This document shows, one piece after another, positions 1-8,068 of a stretch of DNA of 64,000 nt; position 1 is the first letter of the stretch; each line of letters begins with the position of its first letter. The position numbers were made by a program, and so were the translations under genes. The DNA is taken from NCBI GenBank assembly GCA_900540985.1, contig UQIC01000007.1, positions 11,905-75,904 on the forward strand. The letters are read 5' to 3'. Below the pieces are notes generated by a model. The model was not told the origin of the DNA, ran no database searches, and saw only the letters and a list, made by a program, of their open reading frames with translations. This DNA comes from an uncultured Collinsella sp. (GTDB lineage Bacteria > Actinomycetota > Coriobacteriia > Coriobacteriales > Coriobacteriaceae).

Positions 1-729
1 ATGCTGCTCCTTACCGGCCTCGTGCTCGATGCCGTCCAGGTAGCCGTTCTTAGCCATGTGCTCCTTAATCTGCGGCATGAGGTCGTTGCCGTCCTTGTCG
101 TAGATCTTGCTCCACCAACCAAAGTGGTTGAGGCCGTAGTAGCTATACTGCAGCTCGCGACGATCCTTGATGCCGCACATACGGCTCATCTTATCCATGA
201 GGTCAATCGGCATGTCGCAGATGTTGATGATGCGGCTGTTGGGGCGCAGCACGCGGCAGGCCTCGGCGACGATGGCCGCGGGGTTGGAGTAGTTGAGCAT
301 CCAGGCGTTGGGGCTGTACTTCTCCATGTAGTCGAGGATCTCGATGACACCACCGATGGAGCGCATGCCGTAGGCGATACCGCCGGCACCGCAGGTCTCT
401 TGGCCAACGCAGCCGTACTTGAGAGGAATCTTCTCGTCGAGCTCACGCATGGCGTACAGGCCGACGCGGATGTGAGCAAGGACGAAATCGGTCCCGGTGA
501 ATGCGGTCTCGGGGTCGGTGGTGTAGCTAAACTCAACCTCGGGGGCGTTCTCGTGGAAGTAGATCTCGCAGGCCTTGGCCACGGTCTCCTGGCGCTCGGC
601 GTTGTTATCGTAGAAGGTCACCTTGTTGACCGGGAAGCGGTCGCGCTCCTCAAGCAGCATCAGAGCGATGCCCGGGGTGAAGGTAGAGCCACCGCCGGCA
701 ATGGTCACGGCATAGTTTTTCTTGGACAT
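1..729 (-). CDS. 6-phospho-alpha-glucosidase, glycoside hydrolase family 4 (3' part missing)
   Basis: The 5' 243 codons are present; the gene runs off the left edge of the window. The product would hydrolyse 6-phospho-alpha-glucosides such as maltose 6-phosphate in the cytoplasm, using NAD+ and a divalent metal. The N-terminus carries the GH4 nucleotide-binding motif GGGSTFTPG (residues about 12-20). CDMP at 171-174 is the signature of the alpha-specific 6-phosphoglucosidases (beta-specific enzymes have CNVP). Cys171 and His202 (in NHFGWW) match the metal ligands known for GlvA. The start ATG follows an AGGAGG ribosome site. It lies downstream of the PTS permease on the same strand, 155 bp away, so transport and hydrolysis are probably co-transcribed. 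The family call is very secure; the exact substrate is inferred. Confidence 0.93.
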   Translation of the reverse strand, partial: MSKKNYAVTIAGGGSTFTPGIALMLLEERDRFPVNKVTFYDNNAERQETVAKACEIYFHENAPEVEFSYTTDPETAFTGTDFVLAHIRVGLYAMRELDEKIPLKYGCVGQETCGAGGIAYGMRSIGGVIEILDYMEKYSPNAWMLNYSNPAAIVAEACRVLRPNSRIINICDMPIDLMDKMSRMCGIKDRRELQYSYYGLNHFGWWSKIYDKDGNDLMPQIKEHMAKNGYLDGIEHEAGKEQH

Positions 730-823
730 GATGTCCTCCTCATTCTGGCCGCTTGCTCAATCCATCCCCGTACGCGGCCTGCACGGTTTGGAATTGTTAC
801 CTAGAAGTGGAGTTTTTTATCTC

Positions 824-868
824 TAGAATCGGCCTTGCGGTGCATACCGGCTCTGCAAGGCCGATTGT
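824..868 (-). other. Intercistronic hairpin between PTS permease and 6-phospho-alpha-glucosidase
   Basis: Perfect 12-bp inverted repeat (AATCGGCCTTGC at 827-838 and its complement at 855-866). No T run follows immediately in the minus direction. It could stabilise the 3' end of the permease message or partly attenuate read-through to the hydrolase; this is inference from the sequence alone. Confidence 0.6.
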
Positions 869-884
869 TTCGATGGACGATGGT

Positions 885-2495
885 TTACAGAAGACTCTCG
901 AACTTCAGAAGACTCTCGAACTTCTCGCGAACCTGCGGGACGGTAAGGCCGATAATGACCTGGATTGACTGACCTTGGACCACCAAGCCATGCGTACCGA
1001 TCGCCTTGAAGGAAGCCTCGGGTGCAACGACGCTCTTGTCCTTGACGTTAACGCGCAGACGGGTAGCGCAGTTAGTTACATCGATGATGTTATCCGTGCC
1101 ACCGAGCAGATCGAGGATGTTCTCGGCAAGCACCAAGCGCTCATCATCTTTACTCTGGGCGACCGATTTGCCAGCAGCAGCACCGCCCTGCTTTTGCTTG
1201 TAGTCGGCCTTGGACTTGAGCTCGACCTCAACATCGTCATCCTCGCGACCGGGGGTCTTAAAGTCGAACTTGACGATCAGGAAACGGAAGACCACGACCC
1301 AAAGGGCGGTAAAGCACAGACCGACAAGGATGGAGATGGCGTACTGCAGACCGTGTGCGGCCCAAAGGGGCAGCCAGTCCCACGAGAGCATCGAGATGAT
1401 GCCGCCGTCGAAGATACCCACGACGCCAAGGAGGTTTTGAGCCATGCAGCCAAGCGCTCCGAGCACGCAGTGGACGACGAACAGGCCGGGCGCGATGAAC
1501 AGGAAGGTGAAGTCAAGCGGCTCGGTAATACCGCAAAGCATAGCGGTAAGGGTGACCGGGATCAGCAGAGCCTTGACGCGCTGCTTGCGCTCGGGTTTGG
1601 CGGTCATATAAAACGCAATGGCGACGCCAAGCGAGCCGAAGACCTTAGTCCAACCAGGGCAGGTATAGGCAGCCCAGGGTGCGGCATCCTTAAGAGCAAT
1701 GCTCGGATCGGCAGCCAGTTGGGGCAGGATGTTGGCCCAAGCGGCAAAGATGCCGCCGTTGACCGCCGCGTTGTCGTAATAGAACGGCGTATAGATAAAG
1801 TGGTGCAGGCCTGTAGGGATCAGCACGCGCTCGAAGAAAGCAAAGACACCCACGCCAAACGTACCGGCGGAAAGGATGAATCCCTGGAAGGCGGAGATAG
1901 CAGCCTGAACATGCGGCCACACCAGGCAGGCGATAAGAGCGACCGGAACCATAACGAAGAAACCGATCATATAGATGAACACGGAACCCGAGAACACGCC
2001 CAACCACTCGGGGAGCTCGGTGTCGAAGAACTTATTATGCAGCATCGTGGCGATACCAGAGATAATGAGCGCGCCCATGATGCCCATATCAAGCGTTTTG
2101 ATGCTTGCGATAGTGGAAAGACCAGTACCGCTGCCCGCCTCGACAGAGTAGTCGACCCCAAAGACAGGGCCCCACTGCCCCAAGATTGTGCTTACAAAGT
2201 AGTTGAAGGTAAGGTAGATGGCCAAAGCCTCCATGCAGCAGCGAGCGTTCTGCTTGTTCGCGAGCGAGATTGGCAACGCTACGCAAAACAGCAACGGCAT
2301 CTGGTTAAAGAGCGTCCAACCACCCTGGAGCAGCACATTCCAGCAATCAAACCAAAGATGGCCCGCAGTGGCCATCTCGCCAAAGATCGCCTCTGTGGTA
2401 AACAACGTACCCAGGCCAACGACAATTCCGGAAAATGCGAAAAGAATTGCAGGCGTGTACATTGCACCGCCGAAACGTTGTATCTTTTGCATCAT
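885..2495 (-). CDS. PTS alpha-glucoside transporter subunit IICB (MalX/GlvC type)
   Basis: Membrane permease and phosphotransfer protein that imports and phosphorylates an alpha-glucoside. The N-terminal IIC domain (about residues 1-420) has roughly ten hydrophobic segments and the family-typical start MMQKIQRFGGAMYTP. A linker rich in charged residues follows. The C-terminal IIB domain has the phosphorylated Cys in the motif NCATRLRVNV. I chose the ATG at 2495 because AGAGGGGG lies just upstream; an in-frame GTG 17 codons earlier has no good ribosome site. The C-terminus ends in a duplicated KFESLL caused by an 18-bp tandem repeat. It pairs with the GH4 enzyme downstream. Substrate specificity is inferred from that neighbour. 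Confidence 0.92.
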   Translation of the reverse strand: MMQKIQRFGGAMYTPAILFAFSGIVVGLGTLFTTEAIFGEMATAGHLWFDCWNVLLQGGWTLFNQMPLLFCVALPISLANKQNARCCMEALAIYLTFNYFVSTILGQWGPVFGVDYSVEAGSGTGLSTIASIKTLDMGIMGALIISGIATMLHNKFFDTELPEWLGVFSGSVFIYMIGFFVMVPVALIACLVWPHVQAAISAFQGFILSAGTFGVGVFAFFERVLIPTGLHHFIYTPFYYDNAAVNGGIFAAWANILPQLAADPSIALKDAAPWAAYTCPGWTKVFGSLGVAIAFYMTAKPERKQRVKALLIPVTLTAMLCGITEPLDFTFLFIAPGLFVVHCVLGALGCMAQNLLGVVGIFDGGIISMLSWDWLPLWAAHGLQYAISILVGLCFTALWVVVFRFLIVKFDFKTPGREDDDVEVELKSKADYKQKQGGAAAGKSVAQSKDDERLVLAENILDLLGGTDNIIDVTNCATRLRVNVKDKSVVAPEASFKAIGTHGLVVQGQSIQVIIGLTVPQVREKFESLLKFESLL

Positions 2496-2640
2496 GACGG
2501 GGAATCCCCCTCTCTTCATTCGGAGCGACTGCGGTTTTGGCTTCACTCGAGACCGCAGACGCGCCGTTTGCGTGTACCTCGTGCAATAGGACGGGTGGGC
2601 CCGCTTCCCTGACTTCTTGCGCTTCCATTTTTATCATATC

Positions 2641-2656
2641 ACTTATCTAGACAAGT
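2641..2656. promoter_or_regulatory. GntR/TreR-type operator, site 1
   Basis: ACTTATCTAGACAAGT is a near-perfect 16-bp palindrome centred on CTAG with one mismatched pair. GntR-HutC/TreR family repressors typically bind palindromes of the form TTGTnTAnACAA. The GntR gene at 3944-4699 lies in the same cluster, so self-contained control of the PTS operon is likely (inference). Confidence 0.65.
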
Positions 2657-2771
2657 TAGCATAAATACTACGGTCGGTAAACGGTTGATTATTGGCCGTA
2701 AACGGTATATGTCCAGTATTTCGCCTGCTAAATCTGACATAGCTGATGGGCGAATTTTATTTTTCTTTTCT

Positions 2772-2805
2772 ACTTGTCTAGATGTGCTTGTCTATATCTA
2801 TAGAC
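2772..2805. promoter_or_regulatory. GntR/TreR-type operators, sites 2 and 3
   Basis: ACTTGTCTAGATGTGC (2772-2787) shares the left half and CTAG core of site 1. It is followed at once by GTCTATATCTATAGAC (2790-2805), an imperfect palindrome with the same GTCTA/TAGAC ends. Both lie 48-81 bp upstream of the dehydrogenase start, a position suited to repression. Confidence 0.55.
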
Positions 2806-2852
2806 ATACCTATACTTCATTACAACATTCACCGCCACGTTAAGGAGTCACC

Positions 2853-3878
2853 ATGAAAAGCGCGGTCTTCTATGGAAAGCACGACCTCAGAGTCGAGGAA
2901 TCGGCAAAGCCGGCCGTGGGCAGGCGCGACGTTCTGATCAACGTCAAAGCTTGCGGCGTCTGCGGTACCGACGTTCATATCTATGAAGGCGACAAGGGTG
3001 CAGCCGACGTTACCCCGCCCACGATCCTTGGTCATGAGTTTGCGGGCGTTGTCGAGGCCGTGGGCAGCGACGTCGCTGGCTTTAAACCGGGCGATCGCGT
3101 GTGCATCGACCCAAACCATCCCTGTGGCTGCTGCGAACCCTGCCGCGACGGAATCAACCACTACTGCGAGCATATGACCGGTTACGGCACCACCGTTAAC
3201 GGCGGCTTTGCCGAGTACTGCTCCGTCGATATGCAGCAAGTCTACAAGTTGGGCGATCACACCAGCTTCGAGCAGGGCGCCATGACCGAGCCCGTCGCCT
3301 GCTGCCTGCACGGCATCGATATGTGCAACATCAAGCCCGGCAGCACAGTTGTCGTTATCGGCGGTGGCATGATCGGTCTGCTCATGATGCAGCTTGCTAA
3401 AAACGCCGGCGCCACCAAGGTTGTCTTGCTCGAGCCTGTCGAAGGCAAGCGCAAGGTTGCGCTCAAACTCGGCGCCGACCTGGCAATTGATTCCATCCAC
3501 GAGGACGTCCAGGCCCGCCTGAAGCAGGAGGGCGTCGGCAACGTCGATGTCGTTATCGAGTGTGTTGGCAAGCCCGTCACCATCGAGCAGGCCATCCAGA
3601 TTGCCGGCCACAAGGCTACGGTCATGATGTTCGGCCTCACCAAGCCCGATGAGACAATCACCGTCAAGCCCTTCGAGGTCTTCCAGAAGGAGCTTGTGCT
3701 TACCTCGTCCTACATCAACCCTTATACGCAGCGTCGCGCGCTCGAGCTCATCGACTCTGGCAGGCTCGACGTTTCTTCGATGGTCGCCAAGGTGGCTTCC
3801 CTCGACGAACTCGGCGCCATCCTGTCAGACCCAGCTCTGCGTGCCATGGGTAAATATATAATCGACCCCAGCAAGTAA
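2853..3878 (+). CDS. Zinc-dependent medium-chain alcohol/polyol dehydrogenase
   Basis: 341-aa member of the zinc-containing medium-chain dehydrogenase family (sorbitol/threonine dehydrogenase branch), predicted to oxidise a sugar alcohol or reduce a keto-sugar with NAD(P). Catalytic zinc ligands are visible as Cys37 and His61-Glu62 (GHE). A structural zinc site is formed by Cys91, Cys94, Cys97 and Cys105. The Rossmann motif VVVIGGGMIG follows near residue 167. The ATG is preceded by AAGGAG. It is the first gene of a plus-strand pair with the GntR regulator and is divergent from the alpha-glucoside PTS genes. Family certain; substrate unknown. Confidence 0.9.
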   Translation: MKSAVFYGKHDLRVEESAKPAVGRRDVLINVKACGVCGTDVHIYEGDKGAADVTPPTILGHEFAGVVEAVGSDVAGFKPGDRVCIDPNHPCGCCEPCRDGINHYCEHMTGYGTTVNGGFAEYCSVDMQQVYKLGDHTSFEQGAMTEPVACCLHGIDMCNIKPGSTVVVIGGGMIGLLMMQLAKNAGATKVVLLEPVEGKRKVALKLGADLAIDSIHEDVQARLKQEGVGNVDVVIECVGKPVTIEQAIQIAGHKATVMMFGLTKPDETITVKPFEVFQKELVLTSSYINPYTQRRALELIDSGRLDVSSMVAKVASLDELGAILSDPALRAMGKYIIDPSK

Positions 3879-3891
3879 ATCGATCGACACC

Positions 3892-3923
3892 TGCGCGAGC
3901 AGTCCTCATCCACCGCTCGCGCA
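3892..3923 (+). other. Short intercistronic hairpin
   Basis: TGCGCGAGC (3892-3900) and GCTCGCGCA (3915-3923) form a 9-bp stem in the 65-bp gap between the dehydrogenase and the GntR gene. There is no T tract, so it is more likely a message-processing or stability element than a full terminator. Confidence 0.5.
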
Positions 3924-3943
3924 CTCAGCTCTAGGAGACCGTC

Positions 3944-4699
3944 ATGGCGCGAGCCATCTTCCAAACCATTTATGACAACGTGAAGCAGTCGATTGACGAC
4001 GGCACATACGCCTATCTAAGCTATCTGCCTTCGGAGACTGAACTCACACAGCTGTTTGGCTGTTCGCGCATGACGGTCCGTCGCGCCATCTCGATGCTTG
4101 CGGCAGATGGCTACGTGCTCCCCCAGCAAGGCAAAGGCATGCGCGTCATTCGCAACATCAGTGACGAGACGAATCGTGGTGGCGGCGGACTCGAGACCTT
4201 TAAGGAAATCGCAGCCAGCCGAGGCTTTGAGCTCAAAACGGTTACCACTGTCTTTGAGCTCCTCGTCTGCAACAAGGCGCTCTCCAAGATTACCGGGTTT
4301 CCTGAAGGCTGTGAGCTCACGCGTGCCAAACGCATCCGTTATGCAGACGGACGGGCCGTGTGCTCCGACGACTCCTATTACCTAAGCTCACAGGTACCGG
4401 GGCTGACACCCGAGATTGTCAACGATTCGATTTATCGTTACCTCGAAGAAGACCTTGGCATTAAGATTGCCACGGGCAAACGCGATGTAACGATTGAGCA
4501 TCCCACGCCCGAGGATGCACGCGTGCTCGATCTCGACGACTTTAACGCACTCGCTGTTGTACGCGGACAGACCTACAACGCCGACGGCATCCTTATGGAA
4601 TACACCGAGACCAAACAGGTTCCCAGCTTCTTTTTACTCCACGAAACGGTCACCCGCCGCAATAACGGCAGCGAGACCCATCAGAGCAGTATGAGCTAA
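3944..4699 (+). CDS. GntR-family (TreR/HutC-type) transcriptional regulator
   Basis: 251-aa regulator with an N-terminal winged helix (about residues 5-72; the PSETELTQLFGCSRMTVRRA segment is the canonical recognition region) and a C-terminal UTRA ligand-binding domain (about 90-240). Such proteins usually sense a phosphorylated sugar or a small acid and release their operators. It lies 65 bp behind the polyol dehydrogenase, and palindromes of the expected type stand in the divergent promoter at 2641-2805. It probably controls the PTS/GH4 operon and its own operon; the ligand is likely a sugar phosphate (inference). A TAGGAG ribosome site precedes the ATG. Confidence 0.9.
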   Translation: MARAIFQTIYDNVKQSIDDGTYAYLSYLPSETELTQLFGCSRMTVRRAISMLAADGYVLPQQGKGMRVIRNISDETNRGGGGLETFKEIAASRGFELKTVTTVFELLVCNKALSKITGFPEGCELTRAKRIRYADGRAVCSDDSYYLSSQVPGLTPEIVNDSIYRYLEEDLGIKIATGKRDVTIEHPTPEDARVLDLDDFNALAVVRGQTYNADGILMEYTETKQVPSFFLLHETVTRRNNGSETHQSSMS

Positions 4700-4709
4700 C
4701 CATCTAATA

Positions 4710-4780
4710 GTTGCGGTGGAATAGTTCCTAGAATGGCCAGCTTAAGGGCAAAACAGGAACTATTCCACCGCAACTTTTTT
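4710..4780 (+). terminator. Long-stem intrinsic terminator after GntR gene
   Basis: A perfect 20-bp stem (4710-4729 with 4755-4774), a 25-nt loop and then six T residues. The stem is much longer than an ordinary terminator. It lies between convergent genes. Confidence 0.85.
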
Positions 4781-4830
4781 GGCCAGCGGGGCAGTACCTG
4801 TTCCACCGGCCATCATTTACGCTCTTCTAG

Positions 4831-6084
4831 CTAGTCCGCGAGCTTCTCCACCTGATCGAGCATCTTGTCGAGCTTGGCCTTTGCTTCGGCTTTGACCTTC
4901 TCAGCTTCTTCGTGAGCCTTCGCCTTCTGGGCGGCCTTTTCCTCGGCTTCGGGATCGACGACGACCAGATTGGACGCGTCGTGCTCAACAAGCTTGAGCG
5001 CATGCTCGGGACAAACCTTGACACAGGCGCCGCAGCCTAAACAATACGTGGACTCCAACGCAAAGCGGCCGCTTCCCACCAAATCGCAGGCGAACGTGGG
5101 GCACACGTTGACGCACTCGCCGCACGACGTGCACTTGTCAAAATCGCACTCCGGCGTGCTCACCTGCATGTTCTGGGCAAGCTCGGGATGGTTTTGCAGT
5201 GTCGAGAGCACCAGCTGCCGCCCATGGGTGAGCGAACGGCGACGCTTGGTCGTCGTGGTGCCGCACATGGTGTTGAGCGTGCGCTCCAGCTGGGTAATCT
5301 GATGGCGATGGGCCTTGAGCTTTTGCGTCACCGAGGCCAGCGCCGCCGTCGCCGGGTTGAGCTTGGTCACCGTCAGGCCCGTGGTGCGGGCAATCTTTTC
5401 CATGTACTCCTTGCGCTCGTACTCGCGGCGCTTATGGCACTTGAGGCTCTTGGGGTCGACCTCTAGGCCCATACCCGTGCCAGACCACTCTTCGGCCTTC
5501 GCAATCGCCTCGCCAAGAATGTCCTCACCGCCGGTGTTGCGGCATTTATCGCACACGCCCAACGGCAGGTACACACTCACGTTGGGATAGTCGGCCAGTA
5601 CCGAGAACCAGGTCTCTGCCGTAATATCGCCCACGCAGGCAACGACGACCTCGTTTTCACGCGGCATGCGTTTGAGGGCACGCGTGCAGGTGACGTAGGC
5701 GGTCTCGTGGCTCATAGCAGCAGAGACGATATCGTCATACAGGTTTTTAGGCGCCAGGCGCGGCGAGATGATCGCCTCGGTCGGGCAGGCAGCGGCGCAC
5801 AGACCGCACTTGCGGCAGGAGTCGAGGATCTCGATGGCGTCTTCCTCGACCTCGATAGCGTTGACCGGGCACACGTCCATGCACGCGGTGCAGCCGCTTT
5901 TTTCGTTTTTGCAGGTCAAGCACGGAATGGTGTTGCCGCGCGGGCGCTCCTTGTAGTCGGCAGGATTCCACTGCGGCGCCGATGGATCGAGTGCATCGGT
6001 CACGCCGCCAAGCGGGTTTTTAAGAAAGTCGAAACCCTTGCTGATCTCGATAATGTCATCAAACAGATCGTGTTCCTGCGCCAT
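4831..6084 (-). CDS. Multi-[4Fe-4S] ferredoxin-type protein
   Basis: 417-aa cytoplasmic iron-sulfur protein of unknown partner. An N-terminal half carries two bacterial-ferredoxin cluster motifs (CTACMDVCP, then CRKCGLCAAACP, about residues 68-105), preceded by a CLTCKN pair. A central part has extra Cys pairs (CDKC, about 187). A C-terminal pair of clusters follows (CTSCGECVNVCP and CLGCGACVKVCP, about 325-370). It ends in a Lys/Glu/Ala-rich coiled-coil tail of about 45 residues. I chose the ATG at 6084 because GGGAGGGG lies directly upstream; the longer reading from 6114 lacks such a site. It probably moves electrons between redox enzymes. It is transcribed toward the GntR gene and follows the deleted dehydrogenase. 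Function beyond electron transfer is not visible. Confidence 0.85.
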   Translation of the reverse strand: MAQEHDLFDDIIEISKGFDFLKNPLGGVTDALDPSAPQWNPADYKERPRGNTIPCLTCKNEKSGCTACMDVCPVNAIEVEEDAIEILDSCRKCGLCAAACPTEAIISPRLAPKNLYDDIVSAAMSHETAYVTCTRALKRMPRENEVVVACVGDITAETWFSVLADYPNVSVYLPLGVCDKCRNTGGEDILGEAIAKAEEWSGTGMGLEVDPKSLKCHKRREYERKEYMEKIARTTGLTVTKLNPATAALASVTQKLKAHRHQITQLERTLNTMCGTTTTKRRRSLTHGRQLVLSTLQNHPELAQNMQVSTPECDFDKCTSCGECVNVCPTFACDLVGSGRFALESTYCLGCGACVKVCPEHALKLVEHDASNLVVVDPEAEEKAAQKAKAHEEAEKVKAEAKAKLDKMLDQVEKLAD

Positions 6085-6235
6085 GCGCGGCCCCTCCCTG
6101 AGCAGTGCAAACAAGCAAGAGATAATGATACGCTATCGGCCCACGCCTTGGGCAAATTACATGCGGCGCATCTTTGCGGCAAATAGCCTATGGTCTATCG
6201 CCGCCTCGATTGCACAAGATCAATCAAGCGCCAAG

Positions 6236-6739
6236 CTATGCCTCGCACATGAGCTGCACGAGCTTTTGTTTGGTCACCTTGGCCTGCTCGTTGGCCATAT
6301 TACGCTCGTTTCTAAAGACCGCATTTGCAACACCCTGCAGATCGGCATCGGAAATCTCGCTGCACGGACCGTCCATCGACGCCGCCGTGGGGCATACGCA
6401 CAACGGCAACTCGGCATAAAACGCAACGGCCTTGGCGATATCGAGCATCTTGCCGCCGCCAATACCCACCACCATGTCGCAATACTCGGCCTGGGCTTCC
6501 TTAGCCATTTCGACAACGGCGTCTTCCGTACACGGACCGTCATAAATCTTAAAGAACGGCTCACTTAGGTCTTCGTCCAGAAATCCATCGACGATCTGCT
6601 TGCACAGCCGATCCTCGGTGCCCTGGTCAAACAAGACATAGGCAGCGCAGCCCAACCATGACAAATACCTGCCCTGGCGCGAAAGCTCCCCCGGCCCCTG
6701 AACATACCGGCCGGGACCGCCGTAAACCATAGGAAGCGC
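6236..6739 (-). pseudogene. Internally deleted GldA-like iron alcohol dehydrogenase
   Basis: 167-aa open frame. It resembles the first about 125 residues of a glycerol dehydrogenase (VQGPGELSRQG start; VVGIGGGKMLDIAKAVA NAD-binding motif; CPTAASMDGPCSE) and then jumps to a short segment, ISDADLQGVANAVF, that resembles the extreme C-terminus of the neighbouring intact GldA (VTPEMVANAIL). The whole metal-binding C-terminal domain (Asp/His/His) is missing, so dehydrogenase activity is not expected. The reading frame stays open and AGGGTGGA precedes the ATG at 6739, so it may still be translated. An in-frame deletion of roughly 200 codons is the simplest explanation; a small domesticated protein is the alternative. 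Confidence 0.7.
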
Positions 6740-6773
6740 CATACGAGAATCCACCCTTCATCAAACAACGATT

Positions 6774-6836
6774 GGTGCAAACTAACCTGGCCCCTTTGCA
6801 CCAACTTGGTGCGAAGGGGCCAGGTTAGTTTGCACC
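6774..6836. repeat. 63-bp near-perfect palindrome
   Basis: Arms of 23 bp (6774-6796 and 6814-6836) are exact complements. The 17-bp centre is itself almost palindromic (GCACCAACTTGGTGC). It stands between the intact gldA gene and the deleted relative, within about 100 bp of the latter's start. There is no T run on either side, so it does not look like a normal terminator. It is probably a dispersed intergenic palindrome. Confidence 0.8.
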
Positions 6837-6841
6837 ATAGC

Positions 6842-6877
6842 AAAAAGGGGCAAAGTCATCTGTTGGCTTTGCCCCTT
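6842..6877 (-). terminator. Intrinsic terminator of gldA
   Basis: In the minus direction an 11-bp stem AAGGGGCAAAG/CTTTGCCCCTT is followed by TTTTTG, 13 bp beyond the gldA stop codon. Confidence 0.85.
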
Positions 6878-6889
6878 CCTTAGCTTGAT

Positions 6890-7990
6890 TTACTCATCCA
6901 TGAGATAGTAGTGGCCCAGCGCGTCGGCACCCAGGATGGCGTTTGCGACCATCTCGGGCGTCACCTCAAAGGGCATGTTGCACATGGTGTCATCGGGTGC
7001 GCAGGCGGCCTCGGCAACAATCATGGCCTGCTCGCGCGTAAGCTCGGCAACGCCAAGTTCCTTCATCGTGACCGGCAGGCCAAGCTCAATGCAGAAGCCC
7101 AAGACTTCCTCGAGCTTCTCGGTCGGGGCATCCTCGAGTACCAGCTGGACGATAGTGCCAAAGGCGACCTTCTCGCCGTGATACATGCCGTGGCACTCGG
7201 GCAGCATCGTCAGGCCATTGTGGATGGCATGAGCAGCAGCAAGGCCCGAGCTCTCAAAGCCAATGCCCGAAAGCAGCGTATTGGCCTCGATGATGTGCTC
7301 GACGGCAGGCGTGAGCGCACCCTTCTCCAGCGCGACCTTGGCCTTGACGCCATCGGCCATGAGCGTCTCGTAGCAGAGCTTGGCGAGCGCCAGGCCGGCC
7401 ATTCCACCCTTACCGCCGGCGCAAGTGCCACCGTCGGCATCGTGCGTCGCCTGGGCCTCGAAGTAGGTTGCGAGCGCATCGCCCATACCGGAAACCGTCA
7501 GGCGCACCGGGCTCGCCGCGATAACCGTCGTATCCATAAGGACGATATTGGGGTTTGCCTTAAGGAAGAGGTACTTATCGAACTGGCCGTCATCGGTGTA
7601 AAGCACCGAAAGTGCCGAGCACGGTGCATCGGTCGAGGCAATGGTGGGGCAAATGATAACCGGGGACTCCAGGTAATAGGCGACGGCCTTCGCGGTGTCG
7701 AGGATCTTGCCGCCACCGACGCCGACGATGATGTCGCAACCGTTGTCGCGAGCGAGCGCAACCAGGCGATCGACCTCGCCCTTGGAGCACTCGCCGTTAA
7801 AGTCCTCAAACAGCAGCTCGGCCTTGGCCTCGGCAAAGCCGCCCTCGATCTTGGCACCGACGCGCTTCTTGCCCGAAGGCGTCACGATGACGAGGGCCTT
7901 AGCGCCGAGCGGCTCGACATAGGAGCCGAGCTTGGCGAGCTCGTCCGGACCCTGGATGTACTTGCTGGGGCTATTGAAAATTGCAGCCAT
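6890..7990 (-). CDS. gldA: Glycerol dehydrogenase
   Basis: 366-aa NAD-dependent, metal-dependent dehydrogenase interconverting glycerol and dihydroxyacetone, a cytoplasmic fermentative enzyme. The NAD-binding motif VGVGGGKILDTAKA lies at about 89-102. The metal ligands fall at Asp171, His254 and His271, the same positions as in the E. coli enzyme. Length is normal for the family. It has its own strong terminator downstream and stands in a run of alcohol dehydrogenases (deleted paralogue downstream, AdhE-like enzyme upstream), which suggests redox balancing during fermentation. Substrate could extend to other vicinal diols. Confidence 0.92.
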   Translation of the reverse strand: MAAIFNSPSKYIQGPDELAKLGSYVEPLGAKALVIVTPSGKKRVGAKIEGGFAEAKAELLFEDFNGECSKGEVDRLVALARDNGCDIIVGVGGGKILDTAKAVAYYLESPVIICPTIASTDAPCSALSVLYTDDGQFDKYLFLKANPNIVLMDTTVIAASPVRLTVSGMGDALATYFEAQATHDADGGTCAGGKGGMAGLALAKLCYETLMADGVKAKVALEKGALTPAVEHIIEANTLLSGIGFESSGLAAAHAIHNGLTMLPECHGMYHGEKVAFGTIVQLVLEDAPTEKLEEVLGFCIELGLPVTMKELGVAELTREQAMIVAEAACAPDDTMCNMPFEVTPEMVANAILGADALGHYYLMDE

Positions 7991-8005
7991 AACTATCCCA
8001 TTCTC

Positions 8006-8047
8006 TAAAAAAGAAAGGGGCTCCGTACGGATACGTGCGGAGCCCCT
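8006..8047 (-). terminator. Intrinsic terminator of iron alcohol dehydrogenase gene
   Basis: In the minus direction a GC-rich stem (GGGGCTCCG-type arms at 8034-8046 and 8017-8029) is followed by TTTCTTTTTT. Confidence 0.88.
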
Positions 8048-8068
8048 CGTTACGATAACAAGAGTCGA

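Larger units (their letters stand above)
2496..2852. promoter_or_regulatory. Divergent promoter region between PTS operon and polyol dehydrogenase
   Basis: This 357-bp gene-free stretch is clearly more AT-rich than its surroundings. It holds at least three TTGTCTAGA-like half or full palindromes (listed separately) and AT-rich tracts that could contain both promoters. The first 130 bp next to the PTS gene could be an untranslated leader. No RNA gene was recognised. Confidence 0.6.
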
